DNA of 11,528 nt from the NCBI GenBank assembly GCA_938044045.1, contig CALIQN010000031.1, positions 1 through 11,528 of the forward strand, read 5' to 3'. Of the stretch, positions 5,572-11,528 are shown piece after piece. The translations under genes were made by a program, and so were the position numbers. Each line of letters begins with the position of its first letter. Positions within the stretch are counted from its first letter, which is position 1. The notes below the pieces were generated by a model. That model was not told the DNA's origin, ran no database searches, and saw only the letters and a program-made list of their open reading frames with translations. The stretch is from an uncultured Peptococcaceae bacterium. GTDB taxonomy: Bacteria; Bacillota; Peptococcia; Peptococcales; Peptococcaceae.

Positions 5572-6081
5572 TCAGTCTGTAAAAGGCTTTTGGAGAAAAT
5601 GATTATGGTTGATGAGGTATTGGGCACATAGACCTGTAAATAAGCCGGTCAAGATACCTGAGATTAAAAGTACTGGCAGGTAGGTCAAGAGCCGAGGTTC
5701 ACCCAAGATGAAAATGGCACAGCTTAATTGACCAATATTGTGAAATAGCCCACCGATAATTGATGGAATGTAGAGTGCTTTGATGGAAAAGGTACGATAA
5801 AAAATCAAGATAATAATAAAGGAGAGTAGCCCACCTGATAAGCTATAGAGAAAGGTTGCTCCATGTCCTGAAAAGATACTCCCAAGGATGATACGCAAGA
5901 TTAGAATCATAAAGGCTTCCTTTTTGCCAAGCCAAAATAGGGCAAAGAGGCTGACGATATTCGCCAGCCCCAGCTTAATCCCAGGGATGGGTGCTAAAGG
6001 GGGCAGTTGAGCCTCGATGACAAAGATAATCAAGGCGATGGCGGTAAAGAGTGCCACTACAGTTAGACGTTTTGTAGACAT
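5572..6081 (-). CDS. Gx transporter family / HepT-like (heptaprenyl diphosphate synthase component I family) membrane protein
   Basis: This is a 169-residue, very hydrophobic protein with about five membrane segments (near 7-24, 38-52, 57-70, 84-98, 104-125 and 133-155, some short). It carries the family signatures PIPGIKLGLANIVSLF (31-46), SLSGGLLS (80-87) and GGLFHNIGQL (110-119). The Pfam family is named after heptaprenyl diphosphate synthase component I but is also annotated as Gx transporter. Members are often encoded beside NusG-domain-II and ApbE proteins, as here, and a comparable pair is, to my recollection, among the Listeria extracellular-electron-transfer genes. Its exact role is not established by the sequence. 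It is the third and last gene of the apbE operon, starting eight bases after the previous stop behind an AGGAGG-type site. Confidence 0.88.
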   Translation of the reverse strand: MSTKRLTVVALFTAIALIIFVIEAQLPPLAPIPGIKLGLANIVSLFALFWLGKKEAFMILILRIILGSIFSGHGATFLYSLSGGLLSFIIILIFYRTFSIKALYIPSIIGGLFHNIGQLSCAIFILGEPRLLTYLPVLLISGILTGLFTGLCAQYLINHNHFLQKPFTD

Positions 6082-6089
6082 AATACCTC

Positions 6090-6506
6090 CTATTGCACAA
6101 TGGTATCGACTGTTGCCTCGGTGTCTTCATGTTGGTGAGTTTGCCCACCCTCTAGGACTTCGCCATTGATTCGTATGACCAGTTCATGGGGTAAGCAGAC
6201 AATGGGCTTGAGTCCATCGGTGATTTTACCTTGATGGACACAGAGTTGGTCAGGGCAGTCTGCCTCGATGATACTGATATTACCCTTATCAACAGCGATG
6301 GTATTGTAGTGTCCTTCCCCTGTGTCTAGTTTAAAGGTATAGGGTTTTTCTACCTTTTCTAAATCAATGGTTTTTACCACCTTGCCCTTTAAGCTAATTG
6401 TGGCAATTTTTTCTTCTTGATGTTGTTGATTGATAAGGTAGCTTGCACCTAAGGAGAGAAGTAACACGAGGGCAATCAGTCCAATCCAAATTTTTTCTTT
6501 TTTCAT
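6090..6506 (-). CDS. NusG domain II-containing membrane-anchored protein
   Basis: This 138-residue protein has one N-terminal membrane helix (residues 6-24, IWIGLIALVLLLSLGASYL) and then an extracellular beta-barrel domain of the NusG domain II type. The hallmarks are C84-PDQL-C89-VHQGKI and PIV-C104-LPHELVIRI: three conserved cysteines in a pattern shared by family members. Despite the name it is not a transcription elongation factor. In its usual setting it accompanies ApbE and Gx-transporter proteins in membrane flavin or quinone electron-transfer modules. The ATG at 6506 is chosen because AGGAAA precedes it and the membrane helix follows at once. An upstream extension to 6578 would overlap the end of apbE. 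The apbE stop codon is part of this ribosome binding site, so the two are coupled. The tail is histidine-rich (THQHED). Confidence 0.88.
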   Translation of the reverse strand: MKKEKIWIGLIALVLLLSLGASYLINQQHQEEKIATISLKGKVVKTIDLEKVEKPYTFKLDTGEGHYNTIAVDKGNISIIEADCPDQLCVHQGKITDGLKPIVCLPHELVIRINGEVLEGGQTHQHEDTEATVDTIVQ

Positions 6507-6513
6507 GCGTTTC

Positions 6514-7650
6514 CTACTTTTTGATAATTTGTGGGGTAGCAAAGTTATTATCTTGATAGCGTAAGGCAAGTGGTTCACTGATATAGACTTTATTATCCTT
6601 ATCTACGAGTACCATGTCAAATTCATCACTATGTGCCTTCCAATAAGCGATGGCTTTTTCCTTGCCAAGGATATAGAGGGTGGTGGAGTAGGTATCGGCT
6701 AGGGTAGAATCTTTAGAGATGATTGTCACCGAAGTTAAGTCTTGATTGGACGGTTCACCGGTTCGTGGGTCAATAATATGGTGATAGAGGCGTCCATCTT
6801 TTTCAAAATAACGTTGGTAGGCACCACTGGTGATGATGGATTCATCATTTGACTGGATAGTGCAAAAATATTCTTCTGGATTATTTGGGTCTTGGATGCC
6901 GACAACAAAGTTTTTACCTGTTGGCTTTTTGCCCAAGAGATGGACATTGCCCCCAAGGGAAATGAGTGCAGAGGTGATACCATCCTCTTTAAATTTAGAA
7001 ATGACTTTTTGGCTGGCATAGCCTTTGGCAATCCCACCAAAATCAATCCCCATTCCTTTTTTTTCAAAGTCAACGATACCTGTGTTCTCATCGTAATGGA
7101 CATCATTTAAGTTAGTTAAGGGGAGAAGTTTTTTAATTTCTTCCTTACTAGGGACTTGAAAACTGTTGGTTGTAAAGCCCCAAGCTTTGACGAGGGGATA
7201 GATGGCGATATTAAAAATGCCATCTGTTTTTTGGTAAAAGGTTTTGGCAGATTTCATCAGTGCTTTACCATCCTCACCTAAAGCCATATTGCCAAGTTTA
7301 TTGAGTTGATAGAGTTCACTGTCAACGATATTGGTTGAGAGGGTATTGTCCAATTCTAAAAGGATTTTTGCACCATCAGTCAATGCCTTTTTGGCTGTTT
7401 CTTTATCTTTACTATAGACAGTGAGGTTCATGACGGTATCCATCGCAAAAACATCAGTTGTTGCCTTAATTGGCAGATTGTTAAACTGACTATCAGTATA
7501 TTGAATACCTATTTCTTCTGTGAGATTATGGGGTGATTTTTCAGAAACCTCGGGAGTTTCCTGAACAGATGGGGCTTCATTTACTTCAGGCGTTCCACAA
7601 GCAGAAAGACACAAGGTCAATAACAGGGTCAAGGTGAGTATTTTTTTCAT
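6514..7650 (-). CDS. apbE: FAD:protein FMN transferase, lipoprotein (ApbE family)
   Basis: This enzyme transfers FMN from FAD to a Ser/Thr of extracytoplasmic flavoproteins, using Mg2+. The 378-residue protein begins with a lipoprotein signal peptide (MKKILTLTLLLTLCLSAC) whose lipobox cysteine is C18, followed by a Pro/Glu-rich linker to about residue 60. The ApbE core is complete: FAMDTVMNLTVYS (68-80), GIDFGGIAKGY (201-211), SLGGNVHLLG (231-240), TSGAYQRYF (274-282), HHIIDPRTGEP (290-300) and the metal-binding LADTYSTTLYILG (318-330). ATG 7650 is chosen because GGGAGGT lies seven bases upstream and the signal peptide starts there; the reading frame runs further upstream but is untranslated leader. 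It is first in an operon with the NusG-II and Gx/HepT-like genes. Its flavoprotein substrate is not encoded in the window. Confidence 0.96.
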   Translation of the reverse strand: MKKILTLTLLLTLCLSACGTPEVNEAPSVQETPEVSEKSPHNLTEEIGIQYTDSQFNNLPIKATTDVFAMDTVMNLTVYSKDKETAKKALTDGAKILLELDNTLSTNIVDSELYQLNKLGNMALGEDGKALMKSAKTFYQKTDGIFNIAIYPLVKAWGFTTNSFQVPSKEEIKKLLPLTNLNDVHYDENTGIVDFEKKGMGIDFGGIAKGYASQKVISKFKEDGITSALISLGGNVHLLGKKPTGKNFVVGIQDPNNPEEYFCTIQSNDESIITSGAYQRYFEKDGRLYHHIIDPRTGEPSNQDLTSVTIISKDSTLADTYSTTLYILGKEKAIAYWKAHSDEFDMVLVDKDNKVYISEPLALRYQDNNFATPQIIKK

Positions 7651-7697
7651 ATAGTAACCTCCCAAAAAAAGGATTAAATTGCTTGAAATACAACGGA

Positions 7698-7726
7698 ATT
7701 GTAGCACTTAACCAAGTTAGAGTCAA
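7698..7726 (-). promoter_or_regulatory. Sigma-A promoter of the apbE operon
   Basis: On the minus strand, TTGACT (7726-7721), a 17-bp spacer and TACAAT (7703-7698), each 5/6 to consensus. The predicted start is about 40 bases before the apbE ATG. The -35 box is 7 bp from the -35 box of the veg promoter on the other strand. Confidence 0.82.
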
Positions 7727-7733
7727 TTTACTT

Positions 7734-7762
7734 TTGACAAAAATTATATCTTAAGTTATAAT
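7734..7762 (+). promoter_or_regulatory. Perfect-consensus sigma-A promoter of veg
   Basis: TTGACA at 7734-7739, exactly 17 bp, then TATAAT at 7757-7762: both hexamers and the spacing match consensus. In Bacillus subtilis the veg promoter is also known for great strength. The predicted start is near 7769, giving a ~50-base leader. Confidence 0.95.
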
Positions 7763-7819
7763 AACTAGAGTAAAGAATAAGTGTAGATATAGGCTAAATT
7801 TTTATAAGGAGGAAGCGCT

Positions 7820-8110
7820 ATGGACATGAAAGCCATAAATCATGTCATGCAAGAAAAACTACATGATTTTATTGGTTTAAGTGCAGAGGTCAGTACCGAT
7901 GTGGGACGAAAAAAGACTTTGCTTTACCGAGGCATATTAAAAGAGGTTTATCCTCAAGTTTTTGTTATAGAAACTACTGCTGAAGATGGTAATCTACGTC
8001 ATCTTTCGTTTAACTATATAGACTTATTTACAGGCAGTGTCAGGCTAGTGCTTTTTCGTGATGGCAAAGCCTATCAGTTTTCCAAAGCACATAATAAAAA
8101 ATTATCTTAG
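7820..8110 (+). CDS. veg: Veg family protein
   Basis: This is a 96-residue cytosolic protein of the Veg family, small proteins widespread in Bacillota; in B. subtilis Veg is ~86 residues and has been linked to biofilm gene expression. The family core is clear: GRKKTLLYRGILKEVYPQVFVIE (29-51) followed by LRHLSFNYIDLFTGSVRLVLF. The N-terminus (MDMKAINHVMQEKLHDFIG) and a basic tail (FSKAHNKKLS) are slightly longer than usual. AAGGAGGA at 7806-7813 lies six bases before ATG 7820; the ATG at 7826 is a possible alternative. It has its own perfect promoter and its own terminator, so it is a single-gene transcript, probably highly and constitutively expressed. Confidence 0.92.
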   Translation: MDMKAINHVMQEKLHDFIGLSAEVSTDVGRKKTLLYRGILKEVYPQVFVIETTAEDGNLRHLSFNYIDLFTGSVRLVLFRDGKAYQFSKAHNKKLS

Positions 8111-8131
8111 CATGATAGCTGGTTTACTTAA

Positions 8132-8160
8132 AAAGTCCACCTATATGGGTGGACTTTATT
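8132..8160 (+). terminator. Intrinsic terminator of veg
   Basis: Perfect 10-bp stem AAAGTCCACC (8132-8141) with GGTGGACTTT (8148-8157), a 6-nt loop and a short interrupted T-run (TTTATT). It lies 21 bases after the veg stop. Its right arm overlaps the likely -35 region of the glyA promoter. Confidence 0.82.
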
Positions 8161-8179
8161 GATTTGATTGGCTTATAAT
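8150..8179 (+). promoter_or_regulatory. Probable glyA promoter
   Basis: TATAAT at 8174-8179 is a perfect -10 box. The best -35 is TGGACT at 8150-8155 (4/6), with an 18-bp spacer, lying inside the veg terminator stem. The predicted start is near 8186, about 27 bases before the glyA ATG. No operator or riboswitch is seen in this short leader. Confidence 0.6.
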
Positions 8180-8212
8180 GAAGTGATGAAATTTGAGAAA
8201 TGGGGTTTGGAA

Positions 8213-9460
8213 ATGAATTATACAAAGCATTATCTAGCACAGGCAGATAAGGAAGTCAGCGAAGCCATTGATTTGGAATTAGGTCGTCAAAGACACAAAA
8301 TTGAACTCATTGCTTCAGAAAACTTTACTTCTCAAGCTGTGATGGCAGCGCAAGGGTCTGTGATGACCAATAAATACGCTGAAGGTTACCCTAGTAAACG
8401 TTATTATGGTGGTTGTGAATACGTTGACATCGTGGAAAATCTCGCACGTGAACGTGCAAAAAAACTTTTTGGCGCAGCTTTTGCCAATGTACAGGCACAC
8501 AGTGGTGCCAATGCTAACTTGGCTGTCTATTACGCCCTCTTAAAGCCTGGTGATAAGGTATTGGGGATGAATTTATCTCATGGTGGTCACTTGACTCATG
8601 GGAGCCCGGTAAATATCAGTGGGACTTATTTTTCTTTTGCGGATTATGGTGTTGATAAGGACACTGAAACCATTGACTATGATGTTTTTCGCCAAGTTGC
8701 GCTAGAGTATCAACCTAAGCTTATTGTTGCTGGTGCAAGTGCTTATCCAAGAGCTATCGATTTTAAAAAAATGAGTGAAATCGCTAAAGCATGCGGGGCT
8801 TATCTTATGGTAGATATGGCACACATCGCAGGTCTAGTAGCAGCAGGTAAGCATGAAAATCCTGTTCCTTATGCTGATGTTGTGACCTCAACCACCCACA
8901 AAACATTGAGAGGTCCAAGAGGTGGACTCATCCTTACCAATCATGAAGACATTGCCAAGGCAATTGATAAGGCGATTTTCCCAGGTATTCAAGGTGGACC
9001 ACTCATGCATGTGATTGCTGCCAAGGCTGTGGCGTTTGGTGAAGCTTTGCAAGATGATTTTAAGGTTTATATTGAAAATGTTGTCAAAAATGCCAATGCT
9101 TTTGCCCAAGCCCTAAGCCAAAAAGGCTTTAGATTGGTTAGTGGTGGAACAGACAATCATCTGATTTTAGTAGATGTCAAATCCGTTGGCTTAACAGGTA
9201 AAGAGGCGGAAGCTATCTTGGATGAATGCAATATTACTTGTAATAAAAACACTATTCCATTTGACAATGAGACCCCATTTGTCACCAGTGGGATACGCCT
9301 TGGGACACCTGCTGTGACCACACGTGGTATGAATGAAGCTGACATGGTAGAACTTGCTGAAATCTTTAAACTTGTTTTAGTGGACAAGGCTTATGATGAA
9401 GCAAAGGCACGTGTTAAAGCATTAACAGATAACTATCCACTTTATCCTGATCAAGATTAG
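8213..9460 (+). CDS. glyA: Serine hydroxymethyltransferase
   Basis: This PLP enzyme interconverts serine plus tetrahydrofolate with glycine plus 5,10-methylene-tetrahydrofolate, the main source of one-carbon units. From ATG 8213 the protein is 415 residues, the normal length. Signatures in order are RQRHKIELIASENF, TNKYAEGYPSKRYYGG, QAHSGANAN, LSHGGHLTHG, MVDMAHIAGLVAAG and the PLP-lysine motif TSTTHK(230)TLRGPRGG, then the C-terminal SGIRLGTPAVTTRGM. An in-frame ATG lies at 8168, but it precedes the predicted transcription start near 8186, and the added residues (MAYNEVMKFEKWGLE) are not family-like, so I prefer 8213. The ribosome binding site is modest (GGGG/TTGGAA). The upp gene follows after 10 bases, so they form an operon. 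Confidence 0.97.
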   Translation: MNYTKHYLAQADKEVSEAIDLELGRQRHKIELIASENFTSQAVMAAQGSVMTNKYAEGYPSKRYYGGCEYVDIVENLARERAKKLFGAAFANVQAHSGANANLAVYYALLKPGDKVLGMNLSHGGHLTHGSPVNISGTYFSFADYGVDKDTETIDYDVFRQVALEYQPKLIVAGASAYPRAIDFKKMSEIAKACGAYLMVDMAHIAGLVAAGKHENPVPYADVVTSTTHKTLRGPRGGLILTNHEDIAKAIDKAIFPGIQGGPLMHVIAAKAVAFGEALQDDFKVYIENVVKNANAFAQALSQKGFRLVSGGTDNHLILVDVKSVGLTGKEAEAILDECNITCNKNTIPFDNETPFVTSGIRLGTPAVTTRGMNEADMVELAEIFKLVLVDKAYDEAKARVKALTDNYPLYPDQD

Positions 9461-9470
9461 GAGGCAAAAT

Positions 9471-10103
9471 ATGAGTAAGGTTCATATTTTTAATCATCCA
9501 CTTATTGGTCATAAAATTGCTGCCTTAAGAGATAAGGAAACCAAAAGTTATGAGTTTCGCCAAAGAGTCAAAGAATTGGCGATGCTCATGGCTTATGAAG
9601 TCACCAATGACCTAAAAACTGAAAAAATTGAAGTGACGACACCAATTGGTGTTGCCCAATGTGAGGTAGTGGATGAACACAATATTGTGATTATTCCTAT
9701 TTTACGTGCTGGCTTGGGTATGATTGAGGGTTTGCAGACCCTTTTACCCAATGCACGTGTAGGTCATATTGGTTTAGCACGCAACGAAGCTACCCTTAAG
9801 CCAGAAGCTTATTATGCAAAACTACCAGCAGATATTGATAAGGCAGTTTGTATCGTGGTTGACCCTATGCTTGCAACAGGTGGTTCTGCCGTTGATGCGA
9901 TAAGCTTCCTAAAAGATAAGGGTGCCAAAGAAATCAAATTTGTCGGGCTTTTAGGTGCAGATAGAGGGATAGAGTTTTTAAATGCTTCTCATCCAGAAGT
10001 CCCAATTTACTTGGCGGCCAGAGATAAAGTTTTGAATGAAAATGGTTACATCATGCCTGGTTTAGGCGATGCTGGCGATAGAATATTTGGAACATTGGAG
10101 TAG
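9471..10103 (+). CDS. upp: Uracil phosphoribosyltransferase
   Basis: This pyrimidine salvage enzyme converts uracil plus PRPP to UMP and diphosphate in the cytosol. The 210-residue length is standard (B. subtilis 209). Visible motifs are the N-terminal HPLIGHKIAALRD, the PILRAGLGMIEG segment, the PRPP-binding loop VVDPMLATGGSA (about 129-140) and the C-terminal uracil-binding YIMPGLGDAGDRIFGT. TAGGAGG in the glyA stop region precedes the ATG by six bases, and glyA ends 10 bases upstream. The glyA-upp order is frequent in Bacillota. The malic enzyme gene begins eight bases after its stop. No attenuator of the PyrR or uracil-responsive type is seen upstream. Confidence 0.97.
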   Translation: MSKVHIFNHPLIGHKIAALRDKETKSYEFRQRVKELAMLMAYEVTNDLKTEKIEVTTPIGVAQCEVVDEHNIVIIPILRAGLGMIEGLQTLLPNARVGHIGLARNEATLKPEAYYAKLPADIDKAVCIVVDPMLATGGSAVDAISFLKDKGAKEIKFVGLLGADRGIEFLNASHPEVPIYLAARDKVLNENGYIMPGLGDAGDRIFGTLE

Positions 10104-10110
10104 ATGACAA

Positions 10111-11346
10111 ATGGAAAGTATGGAACAAAAAGCGCTTAAAATGCACAAGGATAATGTTGGGAAAATCGCTGTACACTCCAAGGTCAAAGTGAGAACTTCA
10201 GAAGATTTGACCCTGGCATATTCTCCTGGTGTTGCAGAACCGTGTAAAAAAATCTATGAAAATCCCAAGGATATTTATACCTATACCAATAAAGGAAACT
10301 ATGTCGCTGTTGTTAGTGATGGGACAGCAGTTTTGGGCTTAGGTGATATTGGTGCTGAGGCGGGTTTACCTGTTATGGAAGGTAAGGCAGTACTGTTTAA
10401 GACCTTTGGTGGGGTGGATGCCTTTCCAATTTGTGTAGGGACAAAGGATGTTGATGAAATTGTCCATCTTGTCAAGCTCTTAGAGCCTACCTTTGGTGGG
10501 GTCAATCTTGAGGATATTTCAGCACCGAGGTGCTTTGAAATAGAAGAAAAATTAAAGGCGATTTGTAACATTCCTATTTTCCATGATGATCAACATGGGA
10601 CAGCCATTATTGCAACAGCTTGCCTTTTAAACTGCCTTAAATTGACCCATCGTGACATCAGTGAGATTAAAGTTGTTGTCAATGGAGCTGGGGCAGCAGC
10701 TATCGCTATTGCCAAATTATGGCTACATTATGGGGTAAAACATCTCATTTTGGTGGATAGCAAAGGGATGATTTATGAGGGACGTGAAGGACTCAACAAG
10801 GAAAAAGCAGCCCTTGCGAAAGTAACCAACCAAGAAAAAAGACAAGGTGATCTAGCAGAAGCCATGAAAGGTGCAGATATTTTCTTGGGTGTCTCTGTTG
10901 CAGGAGTGGTCACCAAAGAGATGATAAAATCTATGGCAAAAGACCCTATCATCCTAGCCCTTGCCAATCCTGTACCTGAAATTATGCCTGAGGATGCCTT
11001 TGAGGCAGGTGCCTATGTGGTGTGCACAGGTAGAAGCGATTTTCCAAATCAGGTGAATAATGTCTTGGCTTTCCCAGGAATTTTTAGAGGGGCACTTGAT
11101 GTAGAGGCGAGCGTCATCAATGAAGAAATGAAGATTGCAGCTGCTAATGCTTTAGCAAATGCAGTGGGTGAAAATCTCTCCAAAGATTGCGTTATACCAC
11201 ATAGCTTAGACACCAATGTGGCACCTCAAGTCGCCATGGCAGTGGCTAAAGCTGCCCTTGAAACTGGAGTGGCAAGAAGAACAGATAGAACGCCTGAAAT
11301 GGTTTATAAACGCTGTCAAGAAATGATGCTTTTAGGAAAAGATTGA
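10111..11346 (+). CDS. NAD(P)-dependent malic enzyme
   Basis: This enzyme oxidatively decarboxylates L-malate to pyruvate and CO2, reducing NAD(P)+. The 411-residue product is the short bacterial form (YtsJ/MaeB-catalytic-domain class). Visible elements are LAYSPGVAEPC with catalytic Tyr37, GK(92)AVLFKTFGGVDAFP with the catalytic Lys, metal ligands in NLE134-D135-I and FHDD160QHGT, and the Rossmann loop NGAGAAAIA (191-199). The residue after the second strand is Asp (LVDSKG), which favours NAD but does not settle cofactor choice. ATG 10111 is used; GGAG lies 10 bases upstream, inside the upp stop region. ATG 10120, preceded by GGAAAG, is an alternative giving MEQKALKMHK. It is closely linked to glyA-upp (7-base gap) and ends at a strong terminator. 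No phosphotransacetylase domain is present. Confidence 0.95.
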   Translation: MESMEQKALKMHKDNVGKIAVHSKVKVRTSEDLTLAYSPGVAEPCKKIYENPKDIYTYTNKGNYVAVVSDGTAVLGLGDIGAEAGLPVMEGKAVLFKTFGGVDAFPICVGTKDVDEIVHLVKLLEPTFGGVNLEDISAPRCFEIEEKLKAICNIPIFHDDQHGTAIIATACLLNCLKLTHRDISEIKVVVNGAGAAAIAIAKLWLHYGVKHLILVDSKGMIYEGREGLNKEKAALAKVTNQEKRQGDLAEAMKGADIFLGVSVAGVVTKEMIKSMAKDPIILALANPVPEIMPEDAFEAGAYVVCTGRSDFPNQVNNVLAFPGIFRGALDVEASVINEEMKIAAANALANAVGENLSKDCVIPHSLDTNVAPQVAMAVAKAALETGVARRTDRTPEMVYKRCQEMMLLGKD

Positions 11347-11350
11347 ATAC

Positions 11351-11390
11351 AAAAAAGACCGAAGTGAGTTTTCTCACTTCGGTCTTTTTT
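11351..11390. terminator. Bidirectional terminator between malic enzyme gene and tRNA
   Basis: Perfect 18-bp inverted repeat (11351-11368 with 11373-11390; core GACCGAAGTGAG) around a TTTT loop, with A6 and T6 flanks so that both transcripts end in U6. It lies four bases after the malic enzyme stop and ten bases beyond the 3' end of the minus-strand tRNA. Confidence 0.95.
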
Positions 11391-11399
11391 ATCAAATAA

Positions 11400-11472
11400 A
11401 GCTGATGAGCGGACTTGAACCGTCGACCTGCTGATTACGAATCAGCTGCTCTACCAACTGAGCTACGGTAGC
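11400..11472 (-). tRNA. tRNA-Thr (anticodon CGU), with imperfect acceptor and T stems
   Basis: The minus strand reads as a 73-base tRNA including a U discriminator, with no encoded CCA. The D arm (GCTC-AGTTGGTA-GAGC), the anticodon arm (GCTGA-TTCGTAA-TCAGC, anticodon at 11437-11439) and the T loop (TTCAAGT) are standard, and the variable loop is five bases. The acceptor strands GCTACCG and CATCAGC leave three central positions unpaired (A-C, C-U, C-A). The T stem GACGG/CCGCT has an A-C mismatch and a G-U pair. CGU reads only ACG codons, which a UGU threonine tRNA can usually also read. It could be a functional but relaxed tRNA, a decaying copy, or contain sequence errors. The bidirectional terminator at 11351-11390 would end its transcript. 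The promoter is not clear within the remaining 56 bases. Confidence 0.8.
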
Positions 11473-11528
11473 TTATATTTATCGCAAAATAAGGTTTTTC
11501 CAAAAAATTTCTTCCTTTTGTAGTATAT

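Noticed and set aside
6507..6578. Longer N-terminus for the NusG-II protein
   Set aside because: It would overlap the end of apbE and place 24 basic residues before the membrane helix; the ATG at 6506 has a ribosome binding site and starts a normal signal anchor.
10299..10967. Minus-strand open frames inside the malic enzyme gene
   Set aside because: Low-complexity Ser/Pro/Thr-rich shadows of a highly conserved plus-strand gene, without ribosome binding sites.
1..11528. CRISPR arrays, insertion sequences, integrases or attachment sites
   Set aside because: No regularly spaced repeats, transposase or integrase frames, or terminal inverted repeats with target duplications were seen.

Overview
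The window is chromosomal DNA from a low-G+C Gram-positive bacterium (Bacillota, most likely class Bacilli). The signs are strong AGGAGG-type ribosome binding sites, consensus sigma-A promoters, intrinsic terminators between most units, a Veg protein, a lipobox lipoprotein and the glyA-upp gene order. I cannot name a genus from the sequence alone. There is no phage, transposase or CRISPR material.

Left part (1-4608), accessory in character. It opens with the 3' part of an unrecognised membrane-anchored protein gene. Next come an orphan terminator-like hairpin facing left and the C-terminal relic of a GNAT acetyltransferase. An A+T-rich gene for a multi-pass membrane protein (917-2287) follows the relic. 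Converging on it is a minus-strand set of four small soluble proteins (4119 down to 2358). The first has the look of an NTF2-fold immunity protein, the third resembles an Imm68-type immunity protein, the last is a cysteine-rich zinc-ribbon-like protein, and the second is unrecognised. No toxin is visible, so this may be an orphan immunity island. A DUF4180 gene diverges from it.

Middle part (4647-7819). A consensus promoter with two dyads drives a two-gene unit: a four-helix membrane protein and a 70-residue Xre/Cro-type regulator. A long compound hairpin separates it from a minus-strand operon of apbE (lipoprotein FAD:protein FMN transferase), a NusG-domain-II protein and a Gx-transporter/HepT-like membrane protein. 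These three are typical of membrane flavin-based electron transfer. No FMN-carrying substrate protein is in view.

Right part (7734-11528), housekeeping. A perfect sigma-A promoter drives veg. Its -35 box lies 7 bp from the -35 box of the divergent apbE promoter. Then follow glyA (serine hydroxymethyltransferase), upp (uracil phosphoribosyltransferase) and an NAD(P)-dependent malic enzyme, closely spaced and ending at a bidirectional terminator. Together they cover one-carbon units, pyrimidine salvage and C4-acid to pyruvate metabolism. A minus-strand tRNA-Thr(CGU) lies at the right edge, with several unpaired positions in its acceptor and T stems.
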